Assembly (NCBI RefSeq): GCF_012927355.1
Contig: NZ_JABBGK010000006.1
Coordinates: forward strand, 124,001-188,000
Reading direction: 5' to 3'
Source of the DNA: Rhizobium terricola
GTDB taxonomy: Bacteria > Pseudomonadota > Alphaproteobacteria > Rhizobiales > Rhizobiaceae
DNA: 64,000 nt
Below the pieces are notes generated by a model. It was not told the DNA's origin and searched no databases. It was given only the letters and a program-made list of their open reading frames with translations. The position numbers were made by a program, and so were the translations under genes. Positions 1 through 12,740 of the stretch are shown in pieces (the stretch's first letter is position 1; each line of letters starts with the position of its first letter).

Positions 1-1
1 G

Positions 2-733
2 CAGCGCTTCATCGAGACGGCGGAAAAGATCGAGCAGGAGACCGAGCGTCTGCAGGCCGATCTCGCCGGCGGTGCGACGGGGCAGCGTGGCGTCGTCCGC
101 CTGTCGGCTCCGGAGGGGTTTTCCAACTTCTTCTTCACGCACACCTTGCCGGATTTCACCGGTCGCCATCCGAGCATCTCACTCGAACTGGTGACGATCC
201 AGCAGATCATGGCGCTGTCGCGCAAGGAGGCCGACGTCGCCGTGGTGCTCGATGCGCCGAAGGGTGGTCCCTATTTTTCCGAAAAGCTCACCGACTACCA
301 CCTGAAGATCTACGGCACGCGTGACTATCTCGCCCGGCGCGGCGAGCCGAGGACGCGCGACGATCTGCTGGAACATGCCTTCATCGGCTATATCCAAGAC
401 ATGATCTTCGCGCCGGGGCTCGACTATCTCGGCGACATCCATCCGCGCATCCGGCCGAACTTCCAGAGTTCCAGCATCTTCTCGCAGCTCACTGCGACGC
501 GCAGCGGGCTCGGGCTCTGCGTGCTGCCGATCTTCATTGCCGAGCAGTATCCGGAACTGCAGGTGGTGCTGGAGGACGACGTCGATCTCTGCCGCCACTA
601 CTGGATCGCCTGCCATCACGATCTGCGGCAGGTGGCGCGGGTGCGCACGGTGATCGAATTCCTGCGGGATGTCGTCCATGGGAGCGGTGGATCGTTCACC
701 GGACGGCCTGTGGCAAGCCGTCCGGCATCGTAA
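2..733 (+). CDS. LysR-family transcriptional regulator, C-terminal part
   Basis: The reading frame is open from the window edge to a TAA at 731-733, so the true start and the DNA-binding helix-turn-helix lie upstream of the window. What is visible begins with a charged linker helix (QRFIETAEKIEQE) and continues into a periplasmic-binding-protein-like effector domain (RGVVRLSAPEGF, later SGLGLCVLP near the C-terminus), the usual layout of a LysR regulator. The ligand cannot be read from the sequence. It converges on the methylmalonyl-CoA mutase gene with a 15-bp gap, so it is not obviously that operon's regulator. Confidence 0.85.
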   Translation, partial: QRFIETAEKIEQETERLQADLAGGATGQRGVVRLSAPEGFSNFFFTHTLPDFTGRHPSISLELVTIQQIMALSRKEADVAVVLDAPKGGPYFSEKLTDYHLKIYGTRDYLARRGEPRTRDDLLEHAFIGYIQDMIFAPGLDYLGDIHPRIRPNFQSSSIFSQLTATRSGLGLCVLPIFIAEQYPELQVVLEDDVDLCRHYWIACHHDLRQVARVRTVIEFLRDVVHGSGGSFTGRPVASRPAS

Positions 734-748
734 GCGGAGCTCCGACGC

Positions 749-2884
<2,136 letters not shown>

Positions 2885-2919
2885 TGGACAGTCTCCTCGG
2901 TGTACGTGGTCGAGACACC

Positions 2920-3106
2920 CCCCTCTGCCCTGCCGGGCATCTCCCCCTCAAGGGGGGAGATCGGCTGGAGGCGGCCTGGCGCCCAACTTATGGCCTTGCG
3001 GGGTATCGTCAGCTTTTTCTCTGCGAATGCGACATATCTTGCTGGCGGGGCCGCTCCCTCCGTGATCTCATCCCTTGAGGGGGAGATGTCCGGCAGGGCA
3101 GAGGGG
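2920..3106. repeat. RIME1-like palindromic intergenic element
   Basis: The gap between pccA and the mutase gene is almost filled by a 187-bp element bounded by 34-bp inverted arms (2920-2953 and 3073-3106) that differ at one position. Each arm carries CCCTGCCGG and CTCCCCCTCAAGG. This resembles the non-coding mosaic elements known from rhizobial intergenic regions. It holds no credible gene. As RNA it would fold into a long hairpin between the two messages. Confidence 0.8.
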
Positions 3107-3128
3107 GGTAGGGCGGCCCCTGCCGACA

Positions 3129-5135
<2,007 letters not shown>

Positions 5136-5140
5136 GGTTT

Positions 5141-5518
5141 TCAAACTTCCATTATGTCGTCGAAGGCTTGGGGAAAGCTTTCCCGGGCCACTCGCTCATT
5201 GATTTTCAGCATCGCCTCGTAGGAGGCGGGATCGAAAGGCTTTTCCGCCGGAATGATTTCACGCCCGAACAGCCGCGACAGACGACCCGCGTCGAGATTG
5301 CCGCGCACGAAGGGTTCGGCGCCGAAATAATGCCAGGCGGCATGCAGGAAGGCCGCGTCCGCCAGGCTCTCGGTCTTGTCGCGGCTCAGATGGCGGGGGC
5401 GCTCGGTGAGCGGGGCCACGCCATTCGGGTTCGCGCGACGGATCGTGAACTGCCACCCCGTGCCGCTGAGGCCGGAGGGGAAGCCACGATGTTTCGTCAT
5501 TTCGGGAAGCTTGGCCAT
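5141..5518 (-). CDS. Small conserved-looking protein of unknown function inside the pcc operon
   Basis: A 125-residue soluble protein sits between pccB and pccA, 12 bp after one and 5 bp before the other, in a tightly packed operon. No signal peptide, membrane segment or cofactor motif is visible. Notable features are an early GLSGTGWQFTIRR stretch, two aromatic-rich helices (AAFLHAAWHYFG) and an acidic C-terminus. I prefer ATG 5518 (ribosome site GGAAGG six bases upstream) over ATG 5524, which abuts that site. Its location suggests a role in carboxylase assembly or regulation, but that is inference from position only. Confidence 0.75.
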   Translation of the reverse strand: MAKLPEMTKHRGFPSGLSGTGWQFTIRRANPNGVAPLTERPRHLSRDKTESLADAAFLHAAWHYFGAEPFVRGNLDAGRLSRLFGREIIPAEKPFDPASYEAMLKINERVARESFPQAFDDIMEV

Positions 5519-5530
5519 CGGCATCCTTCC

Positions 5531-7063
5531 TTAAAGCGGGATCGTGTCGTGCTTCTTCCAGTGCGTGCCGACCTGCTTGTTGCGCAGCGATGCGAAGGCG
5601 CGGGCGATACGGCGGCGCGAGGAATGCGGCATGATCACCTCGTCGATGAAGCCGCGTTCGGCGGCGACGAAGGGGTTGGCGAAACGCTCCTCGTATTCCT
5701 TCGTGCGAGCGGCGATCTTCTCCGCGTCGCCGAGTTCGGAACGATAGAGGATTTCCGTCGCGCCCTTGGCACCCATGACGGCGATTTCGGCGGTCGGCCA
5801 GGCATAGTTGATGTCGGCGCCGATATGCTTGGAGGCCATGACGTCATAGGCGCCGCCATAGGCCTTACGGGTGATCAGGGTCACCATCGGCACGGTTGCC
5901 TGACTGTAGGCGAAGAGGAGCTTTGCGCCGTGCTTGATGACGCCGCCATATTCCTGGCTGGTGCCGGGCAGGAAGCCGGGAACGTCGACCAGCGTTAGGA
6001 TCGGGATATTGAAGGCATCGCAGAAACGGACGAAGCGGGCAGCCTTGCGGGAACTATCGATGTCGAGGCAGCCGGCGAGTACCATCGGCTGGTTGGCGAC
6101 GACACCGACCGTCTGGCCTTCCATGCGCAGGAAGCCGGTGATGATGTTCTTGGCGAAGGCTTCCTGGATCTCGAAGAAATCACCCTCGTCGGCCAGAGCG
6201 TAGATCAGCTCCTTCATGTCGTAGGGCTTGTTCGACGAATCCGGGATCAGGGTGTCGAGGCGGTTCTCGATGCGGGCCGGATCGTCGTGGAACGGACGGA
6301 CCGGCGGCTTTTCGCGGTTGTTGAGCGGCAGGAAGTCGAAGAGCAGACGGACCTGTTCGAGCGCCTCGATGTCGTTCTCAAAGGCGCCGTCGGCGACCGA
6401 GGACTTCTTCGTGTGAGTGCCGGCGCCGCCGAGTTCCTCGGCCGTGACGATCTCGTTGGTGACCGTCTTCACGACGTCGGGGCCGGTCACGAACATGTAG
6501 GATGAGTCACGCACCATGAAGATGAAGTCGGTCATGGCCGGCGAATAGACCGCGCCACCGGCGCAGGGGCCCATGATGACCGAGATCTGCGGCACGACGC
6601 CGGAGGCATCGACATTGCGCTTGAACACGTCGGCATAACCGGCGAGCGAGGCGACGCCTTCCTGGATGCGGGCGCCGCCCGAGTCGTTGAGGCCGATGAC
6701 GGGGGCGCCGTTCTTGAGCGCCATGTCCATGATCTTGCAGATCTTCTGGGCATGGGTTTCGGACAGCGAGCCGCCAAGCACGGTAAAGTCCTGCGAGAAG
6801 ACATAGACCTGACGACCGTTGATCGTGCCCCAGCCCGTCACGACGCCGTCGCCGGCGACCTTCTGGTCCGCCATGCCGAAGTCGGTGCAACGGTGGGTGA
6901 CATACATGTCGTATTCTTCGAAGGAGCCCTCGTCGAGCAGCACTTCGATGCGTTCGCGGGCGGTCAGCTTGCCCTTGGCATGCTGGGCGTCGATGCGGCG
7001 CTTGCCGCCGCCGAGATGTGCTTCGGCGCGGCGCGCCTCCAGCTGGTCCAATATCAGTCGCAT
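5531..7063 (-). CDS. pccB: Propionyl-CoA carboxylase, carboxyltransferase beta subunit
   Basis: PccB moves the carboxyl group from biotin to propionyl-CoA. At 510 residues it has the family's usual length. It shows the two crotonase-like halves: [12 protein letters not shown] and [16 protein letters not shown] in the N-terminal half, and [10 protein letters not shown] plus [10 protein letters not shown] in the C-terminal half. The ATG at 7063 is set by the GGAGGAAGC directly before it; an in-frame GTG at 7075 lies upstream of that ribosome site and is less likely. It is the first gene of the leftward operon pccB - orf125 - pccA - mutase and is divergent from the ScfR-type regulator. Confidence 0.96.
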   Translation of the reverse strand: MRLILDQLEARRAEAHLGGGKRRIDAQHAKGKLTARERIEVLLDEGSFEEYDMYVTHRCTDFGMADQKVAGDGVVTGWGTINGRQVYVFSQDFTVLGGSLSETHAQKICKIMDMALKNGAPVIGLNDSGGARIQEGVASLAGYADVFKRNVDASGVVPQISVIMGPCAGGAVYSPAMTDFIFMVRDSSYMFVTGPDVVKTVTNEIVTAEELGGAGTHTKKSSVADGAFENDIEALEQVRLLFDFLPLNNREKPPVRPFHDDPARIENRLDTLIPDSSNKPYDMKELIYALADEGDFFEIQEAFAKNIITGFLRMEGQTVGVVANQPMVLAGCLDIDSSRKAARFVRFCDAFNIPILTLVDVPGFLPGTSQEYGGVIKHGAKLLFAYSQATVPMVTLITRKAYGGAYDVMASKHIGADINYAWPTAEIAVMGAKGATEILYRSELGDAEKIAARTKEYEERFANPFVAAERGFIDEVIMPHSSRRRIARAFASLRNKQVGTHWKKHDTIPL

Positions 7064-7166
7064 GCTTCCTCCCACGATTTATAGGGCGCAAGTGTTTGGT
7101 CACGGCTCTTTAGCACCGGACCGCCCAAAGAAAATGGTTGAACAGGTGCATTTGTGGATTTATAAA

Positions 7167-7196
7167 TTTGCAAACTGAAAAATGCGAAATTGCAAA
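7167..7196. promoter_or_regulatory. Candidate ScfR/RamB-type operator pair
   Basis: A perfect TTTGCAAA palindrome at 7167-7174 is followed by ATTGCAAA at 7189-7196, with centres 22 bp apart (about two helical turns). The second copy overlaps the start codon of the regulator. TTTGCAAA cores are known from binding sites of the RamB branch of this regulator family. Control of the pcc operon and autoregulation are inferred. Confidence 0.5.
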
Positions 7197-8605
7197 TGGC
7201 GATCGGCAAGCTCTTCATCGGCCGCAAGGTGCGCGAAATCCGTCAGGCGAATGGGGCCACGCAGAGCCATTTCGCCGACATGATCGGCATCTCGACCAGC
7301 TATCTCAACCAGATCGAGAACAACCAGCGACCGGTCTCCGCGACCGTGCTTCTGGCGCTCGCGGAAAAGTTCGGCATCGACATCACCGAGCTTTCCTCCG
7401 GGCAGAACGACCGGCTGATGTCGGCGCTGTCGGAAGCGCTCAGCGATCCGTTGTTCGAAACCTACACGCCGAGCCTTCAGGAACTCAAGCTGATCAGCCA
7501 GAACGCGCCGGGGCTCGCGCATGCGCTAATCACCTGCCACCAGGCCTATCGCCGCAACAGCGAGCAGCTGGCGAGCTATGACGACCGCTTCGGCGCACCG
7601 CAGCTGAACGAGACGACGTCCTATGAAGAGGTGCGCGACTTCTTCCACTTCGTCGACAACTACATCCACGACATCGACACGATGGCCGAAAGCCTGGCCG
7701 GGCGCCTGAAGCTCGGAGACGGCGACAACTACGCGGCGTTGACCGCGTTCCTGGAAAAGACATACGGGGTGCGTGTCGTGCGCGGTGACGCAGGTGACGA
7801 TGCGATCCGTCGTTTCGATCCGGAAAGCCGCGTGCTGACACTCAGTCGCTACGCCTCGGCACCAACCCGCGATTTCCAGGTCGCCACGCAGATCGCCCAG
7901 CTGCATGCGGGCGAGAAGATCGAGCAGGTGTTGAAGCAGGCCGGCTTCCGCACCGAGGAAGCCGTCGAGGTCTGCCGGATCGGGCTGCACAACTATTTTG
8001 CCGGCGCGCTGATCCTGCCCTATCGCACTTTCCTCCAGGCGGCGCGCGAGCTGCGACACGACATCGAGCTGATGGCCGCCCGTTTCGGCGCCTCGCTGGA
8101 GCAGGTCTGTCACCGGCTCTCGACGCTGCAGCGGCCAGGCCTCAAGGGCGTACCGATCTTCTTTGCCCGCATCGACCGGGCGGGCAACATCACCAAGCGG
8201 CACAGCGCGGCCCGCCTGCAGTTCGCCCGCTTCGGCGCGGCCTGTCCGCTGTGGAATGCGCACCAGGCCTTCGAGGCCCCGGGCCGCATCATCCGGCAGC
8301 TCGCCGAGACGCCGGACGGGGTGCGCTATCTCTGTCTCGCCATGCAGGTCAACAAGGGGACGCTCGGCTTCCGCGCAGCCCAGCCGCGCTATGCGCTGGC
8401 GCTCGGCTGCGAAATCTCCTATGCCGACTCCTTCGTCTATGCCGACGATCTCGACCTCTCCAACCGCGCCGCCTTCGACCCGATCGGCATTTCCTGCCGG
8501 ATCTGCGAACGGGTCAAATGCAGCAGCCGCGCCGTGCCGCCGCTGAAGCGCCGGCTTGTGGTCGATCACAGCGTGCGGAATGCGACCCCGTACGAGATCG
8601 AGTGA
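7196..8605 (+). CDS. ScfR-family short-chain acyl-CoA responsive transcriptional regulator
   Basis: The 469-residue protein has an N-terminal XRE helix-turn-helix (IGRKVREIRQANGATQ, with TSYLNQIENNQRPV as recognition region), a middle domain of the IrrE-like type seen in this family, and a C-terminal DUF2083-like domain with a cysteine cluster (SCRICERVKCSS) near residue 440. Family members (MccR, PccR, RamB) control propionyl-CoA and acetate metabolism. Divergent placement from pccB makes the pcc/mutase operon the likely target. ATG 7196 is the fitting start; no ribosome site precedes it, so the message may be leaderless. Family call is secure; effector and activator or repressor mode are not visible. 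Confidence 0.85.
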   Translation: MAIGKLFIGRKVREIRQANGATQSHFADMIGISTSYLNQIENNQRPVSATVLLALAEKFGIDITELSSGQNDRLMSALSEALSDPLFETYTPSLQELKLISQNAPGLAHALITCHQAYRRNSEQLASYDDRFGAPQLNETTSYEEVRDFFHFVDNYIHDIDTMAESLAGRLKLGDGDNYAALTAFLEKTYGVRVVRGDAGDDAIRRFDPESRVLTLSRYASAPTRDFQVATQIAQLHAGEKIEQVLKQAGFRTEEAVEVCRIGLHNYFAGALILPYRTFLQAARELRHDIELMAARFGASLEQVCHRLSTLQRPGLKGVPIFFARIDRAGNITKRHSAARLQFARFGAACPLWNAHQAFEAPGRIIRQLAETPDGVRYLCLAMQVNKGTLGFRAAQPRYALALGCEISYADSFVYADDLDLSNRAAFDPIGISCRICERVKCSSRAVPPLKRRLVVDHSVRNATPYEIE

Positions 8606-8685
8606 GCGACGCGTTTGAGGTTGCTTCGAAGTGGGCTCCCTATGTCGTCTGTTCCGGAGAGATTCCTGCACGGCCAGGCGCCAAC

Positions 8686-9621
8686 TCAAGCCCCCAGTTT
8701 CTCCACCATCAGATCGATGAACCGCCTGACCCGGGGTTCAAGCAGGCGCTTGTCGGGGTAAAGGGCAAGGATCGGGACATCGCCCGAGTCCTGTTCGGGG
8801 AGAACTCGACGCAGACGACCGGCCGCCAGGTCTTCGGCGATGAGGAAATCCGGGAGGTAGGCGATGCCGAGGCCGGCGCGTGCGGCGTCGAGAAGTGCCT
8901 CGCCGCTGTCGAGCCGCAGACGGCTGCGCCCTTGCGCCTTGACGGAGCCACCTTGCCCGACCGGGAAACGCCAGGCCTGGCGCTGGTTGCGGCTCGTGTG
9001 GACGAGACAGTCATGGTCCATGAGTTCATCAAGGTCTGCCGGGTCTCCCCGTTCGGCAATGTAGGCGGGGGAGGCGCACAGCATGGCGCGGCAGCGCGCC
9101 ACCACCCGCGAGACGAAACTTGAATCCTGGCTTGTGACACCGATGCGGACCGCAAGATCAAAGCCATCCTCGACAATGTCGGCGATGCGGTCGGTGAAGC
9201 TCACCTCCACCTGAACCTCAGGCCAGGTCTTCATATAAGCGGCGACGACCGGCAAAAGCACGCGCCGGCCGTAGGCGTCGGGCAGGGTCAGTCTCAACAC
9301 GCCGCGTGGCAGGCCGCTTTTCCCCGCCACGCTTGCTTCTGCTTCGTCAACAGAGGCGAGGATCTGCAATCCGCGTTCGTAGAGCAGTCTTCCCTCCTCG
9401 GTGACGCCGATCATGCGCGTCGTGCGATGGAGGAGACGCACACCGAGCCGGTCCTCGAGCCGCATAACGGCCTTGCCGGCGGCCGAGCGCGAGAGGCCCA
9501 TCGCCTTGCCGCCGGCGATAAAACTACCGGCATCGACCACCGCCATGAAGACCTGGATATCGTTGAGGTTTGCACGCAGCATGAACTCAGTCCGTTTCTT
9601 CGTTTCTGTGTCGACGCCCAT
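8686..9621 (-). CDS. LysR-family transcriptional regulator
   Basis: The protein has a LysR helix-turn-helix near residues 18-75 (NDIQVFMAVVDAGSF, then SRSAAGKAVMRLEDRLG) and a C-terminal effector domain (PRGVLRLTLPDAYG, ARAGLGIAYLP). It is of the large AaeR/PecT-like subgroup that often controls a divergent neighbour, here the RidA-like gene 81 bp away. An alternative ATG at 9582 (MLRANLNDI) would remove 13 residues and matches the usual N-terminus better; neither start has a strong ribosome site. Ligand unknown. Confidence 0.88.
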   Translation of the reverse strand: MGVDTETKKRTEFMLRANLNDIQVFMAVVDAGSFIAGGKAMGLSRSAAGKAVMRLEDRLGVRLLHRTTRMIGVTEEGRLLYERGLQILASVDEAEASVAGKSGLPRGVLRLTLPDAYGRRVLLPVVAAYMKTWPEVQVEVSFTDRIADIVEDGFDLAVRIGVTSQDSSFVSRVVARCRAMLCASPAYIAERGDPADLDELMDHDCLVHTSRNQRQAWRFPVGQGGSVKAQGRSRLRLDSGEALLDAARAGLGIAYLPDFLIAEDLAAGRLRRVLPEQDSGDVPILALYPDKRLLEPRVRRFIDLMVEKLGA

Positions 9622-9702
9622 TCGCCAATCAAAGGGTTATAGCGATCGGGCTTCGCGGCTGTTCAAGCCCGCAGATGCACGGACCACAAGGAAGGAAGAG
9701 AC

Positions 9703-10110
9703 ATGGCACAAACACTTCACCGTTTGAACCCGCCGACCCTGCCGGATGCAGGCGCGCTTGGCTATTCGCAGATCACCACGATGGAGCCGGGCAGGCTTGC
9801 CTTTGTCTCCGGCCAGGTCGCCTGGCAGGCCGATGGCGGACCCGTGCCGGCGGATCTTGGCGAGCAGACGCGGCTCGTCTGCGTCAATGCCAAGGCGGCG
9901 CTCGATGCGATCGGTGCGACCCCGCGGGATATCGCCCTGGTGCGCGTTTACGTGACCGACCTGACGCCTGAGCGGGTGGGGGAGGCCATGACGCATCTCG
10001 GCGCCTTCTTTGACGGTGCGCAGCCGAGCCTTACGGGCATCGGTGTTGCCGCCCTTGCCGGGCCCGACCTGCAGATCGAGATGGAAATGACCGTTCGCCT
10101 GCCGGACTAA
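9703..10110 (+). CDS. RidA/YjgF-family protein
   Basis: A 135-residue member of the RidA superfamily, which hydrolyse reactive enamine/imine intermediates or related substrates. Family features include FVSGQVAWQ early on, VRVYVTDLTPE in the middle and the C-terminal IEMEMTVRLPD strand. The conserved arginine of true RidA deaminases is replaced by the subgroup-type LTGIGVAALAGPDLQIE segment, so imine deaminase activity is uncertain. The ATG has a strong ribosome site (GGAAGGAAG). It is divergent from the LysR gene, its likely regulator. Confidence 0.88.
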   Translation: MAQTLHRLNPPTLPDAGALGYSQITTMEPGRLAFVSGQVAWQADGGPVPADLGEQTRLVCVNAKAALDAIGATPRDIALVRVYVTDLTPERVGEAMTHLGAFFDGAQPSLTGIGVAALAGPDLQIEMEMTVRLPD

Positions 10111-10140
10111 AGGCACGGATCGTGCGAATCCTGGGTGAGT

Positions 10141-10170
10141 GTCGGACGGGGCGTGACCGCCCTTTCGACA
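10141..10170. terminator. Weak hairpin between convergent genes
   Basis: A short stem GGGCG-TGAC-CGCCC followed by TTT, extended by outer GTCG/CGAC, lies between the ends of the RidA-like gene and the hydrolase gene. It could end transcription from the left; the stem is short. Confidence 0.35.
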
Positions 10171-10172
10171 CA

Positions 10173-11249
10173 CTACCCGAAGAGTGGCTTCGGATGCGGG
10201 CGGAAGAAGGGGGCGACGATGTCCGGGCCGATCGCGTCGAGGCTTGCCGGTGACCATTTCGGATTGCGGTCCTTGTCGATGATCGCGGCGCGGATGCCTT
10301 CGTAGAAGTCAGGCGTGTGGAGGATCTGGGCGGTCGCGGCGAATTCGCGCTCCAGGCAGGTCTCAAGATCCGGCGACCGGCGGGCCGCACGCAGGAGGGC
10401 CAGTGTCACCTTGAGGCTGGTCGGCGACTTGGCGAGCATCGCGGAGTGCACCTTCGTCGCAAAGGGAGATGTCTCGGCCGCCAGTGCTGCTTCGATCTCC
10501 TCCACGGTATCGAAGCCGAAGCAGCGGTCGATCAGAGCGCGGTTCTCGGCGAACTCCCCGCCGGGCGCAGGCGTTGCGAACTCCCCGATGAGGGCGGATA
10601 CCTCGGCGGCTCCGGCGCCGGTGCCAAGCGCCGTGAGGCGTTCGGCAAGGGTGCCGAGCGCTTCGGCGGGAACGAACCAGTCGGCGAAGCCGGCCTCGAT
10701 CGCATCGGCAGCGGCGACGGCCTCGCCGGTGAGACCCATCAGGGTGCCGAGTTCGCCGGGCGCCTTCGCCAGCAGCCAGGTGGCGCCGATGTCGGGGAAG
10801 AAGCCGATGCCGGTCTCGGGCATTGCGAGCTTCGTCGTGCCAGTGACGACACGGTGGCTGCCGTGGCTGGAGACGCCGACGCCGCCGCCCATGGTGATGC
10901 CTTCCATGAAGACCACATAGGGCTTCGGGAAGGCCGCGATGCGGGCGTTCATGCGGTATTCAGCGCGCAGGAAGTCGGCAGCGCGGCCGTCGCCGGCCTT
11001 GCCGCTTTCGTAGAAGGTGCGGATGTCGCCGCCGGCGCAGAGGCCGCGCTCGCCTTCGCCGGTCATCAGAACGGCGGCAACCGCCGGATCGGGTTCGAAA
11101 CGGTCGAGGGCGGCGTCGATCGCCTGCACCATGGCAAGCGACAGGCTGTTCAGCACCCGGGGCCGGTTGAGCAGGATCACGCCGAGCGCGCCGTTTCGTC
11201 CGGATAGCACGTCCTCGCCGGCAAGGTCCGTCGTGGTCAGATAGTGCAT
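10173..11249 (-). CDS. 3-hydroxyisobutyryl-CoA hydrolase (valine catabolism)
   Basis: This enzyme frees 3-hydroxyisobutyrate from its CoA ester, a step specific to valine breakdown. The 358-residue crotonase-fold protein shows the oxyanion-hole segment RGLCAGGDIRTFYE near residue 70, the second GITMGGGVGVSSHG, and AMPETGIGFFPDIGATW, which together separate hydrolases of this type from ordinary enoyl-CoA hydratases. The C-terminal FYEGIRAAIIDKDRNPKW also fits. Ribosome site GAGGAG precedes the ATG. It follows the acyl-CoA dehydrogenase by 10 bp, the two acting two steps apart in the pathway; the hydratase between them is not in the window. Confidence 0.92.
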   Translation of the reverse strand: MHYLTTTDLAGEDVLSGRNGALGVILLNRPRVLNSLSLAMVQAIDAALDRFEPDPAVAAVLMTGEGERGLCAGGDIRTFYESGKAGDGRAADFLRAEYRMNARIAAFPKPYVVFMEGITMGGGVGVSSHGSHRVVTGTTKLAMPETGIGFFPDIGATWLLAKAPGELGTLMGLTGEAVAAADAIEAGFADWFVPAEALGTLAERLTALGTGAGAAEVSALIGEFATPAPGGEFAENRALIDRCFGFDTVEEIEAALAAETSPFATKVHSAMLAKSPTSLKVTLALLRAARRSPDLETCLEREFAATAQILHTPDFYEGIRAAIIDKDRNPKWSPASLDAIGPDIVAPFFRPHPKPLFG

Positions 11250-11259
11250 GGACGTCTCC

Positions 11260-12399
11260 TCAATTGCCGATCACCGAGCGGGCGACGATCACCCGCATGA
11301 TCTCGTTGGTGCCTTCGAGGATCTGATGGACGCGCAGGTCCCGGACGATCTTCTCGATGCCGTATTCGGCGAGATAGCCATAGCCGCCATGCAGCTGCAA
11401 GGCGCGGTTGGCCACCTCGAAGCAGCGATCGGTGACGAGACGCTTGGCCATAGCGCAGAGCCGGGTCGCGTCGGGCGCCTTGTCGTCGAGGGCGCTTGCC
11501 GCGCGCCAGAGGAAGGTGCGAGCCGCCTCCAGGTCTGTCGCCATGTCGGCGAGCTCGAACTGCAACGCCTGGAACTCGGCGATCGGCTTTCCGAAGGCCT
11601 TGCGGTCCTTCATGTACGCGACCGCCTTGTCGAAGGCAGAGCGCGCGCCGCCGAGCGAGGCGGCTGCGATGTTGAGGCGCCCGCCGTCGAGGCCGGACAT
11701 GGCGATCCGGAAGCCTTCGCCCTCGGCGCCCAGACGGTTCTCGGCGGGCACCCGCACGCCGTCCATCATCACGGCACGGGTCGGCTGGGCGTTCCAGCCC
11801 ATCTTCTTCTCGTTGGCACCGAAGGTCAGCCCCTTGGCGTCGCCCGGGACGAGGAAGGCCGAAATACCCTTCGGGCCGTCCTCGCCGGTGCGGGCCATCA
11901 CGAGGTAAAGCGCGCTCGCTCCGGCGCCGGAGATGAACTGCTTCTGGCCGGTCAGCACATAGTCGTCGCCGTCGCGCACCGCGCGGGTCTTGAGCGCTGC
12001 CGCATCGGAGCCGCAGCCGGGCTCCGTCAGGCAGTAGCTCGCAAGGGCATCCATGGTGGCAAGCGCAGGGAGATGCGCCTCGCGCTGTTCCGGCGTGCCA
12101 TAGCGGTCGATCATCGTCGCGCACATGTTGTGGATCGAGATATAGGCGGCAACCGTCGGGCAGCCGGTCGCCAGAGCCTCGATGATCAGCGCGGTGTCGA
12201 GCCGGCCAAGGCCGGAGCCGCCGACATCGTCGGCGACGCAGATCGCGCCGAGGCCGAGGCTGCCGGCCTTCTTCAGGGTGTCGACGGGAAAATGCTTGTT
12301 CTGGTCCCAGTCGAGCGCAAAGGGCGCCAGTTCCTCGGCGGCGAAATCGGCCGCCATGTCGACAAAGGCCTGCTGCTGGTCGCTCAGGGTGAAATCCAT
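11260..12399 (-). CDS. Acyl-CoA dehydrogenase, probably isobutyryl-CoA dehydrogenase
   Basis: A 379-residue FAD-dependent acyl-CoA dehydrogenase: N-terminal helical domain (MDFTLSDQQQAF), central beta domain with the family signature CLTEPGCGSDAAALKT, and C-terminal helical domain with LHGGYGYLAEYGIEK and ILEGTNEIMRV, whose glutamate is the expected catalytic base. The adjacent 3-hydroxyisobutyryl-CoA hydrolase points to isobutyryl-CoA as substrate (valine pathway). The ATG at 12399 follows GGAGGAG; an open frame continues upstream but has no ribosome site and is not family-like. Confidence 0.92.
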   Translation of the reverse strand: MDFTLSDQQQAFVDMAADFAAEELAPFALDWDQNKHFPVDTLKKAGSLGLGAICVADDVGGSGLGRLDTALIIEALATGCPTVAAYISIHNMCATMIDRYGTPEQREAHLPALATMDALASYCLTEPGCGSDAAALKTRAVRDGDDYVLTGQKQFISGAGASALYLVMARTGEDGPKGISAFLVPGDAKGLTFGANEKKMGWNAQPTRAVMMDGVRVPAENRLGAEGEGFRIAMSGLDGGRLNIAAASLGGARSAFDKAVAYMKDRKAFGKPIAEFQALQFELADMATDLEAARTFLWRAASALDDKAPDATRLCAMAKRLVTDRCFEVANRALQLHGGYGYLAEYGIEKIVRDLRVHQILEGTNEIMRVIVARSVIGN

Positions 12400-12549
12400 G
12401 GGTCTCCTCCACGAGATCGGTGCGGACCTCCTCGCCCGCGCCGTTTCATTGCCGACCGGCTTAGCACAGCTTCCGGCGGGCAATCATCCCGGTCGAAAGT
12501 CGGGGTTGCGAAAAGGAAGCATGCGATCTTTCAGGCGCGTTTGCCATCT

Positions 12550-12662
12550 GCCCCTCACCCTGACCCTCTCCCCGCGTGCGGGGAGAGGGGACGGCCGCGG
12601 CGGTGCCACTTGTGCCTTCTCCCCGCTCGCGGGGAGAAGGTGCCGGCAGGCGGATGAGGGGC
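12550..12662. repeat. RIME2-like palindromic repeat, copy 1
   Basis: Most of the 341-bp gap upstream of the acyl-CoA dehydrogenase holds this 113-bp element. It is bounded by GCCCCTCA / TGAGGGGC and contains two strong hairpins: 12-bp arms at 12564-12575 / 12578-12589 (core CTCCCCGC) and 12-bp arms at 12615-12626 / 12629-12640. A second copy lies at 19478-19605. Nothing else gene-like was seen in the gap. Confidence 0.8.
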
Positions 12663-12740
12663 AAACGCCTGACAAATCACGAAATCGCCTCCGCAGGGGC
12701 CGTCCGCGCGGAAACATCCGGCAATGGCGCCGCTTCGTAC

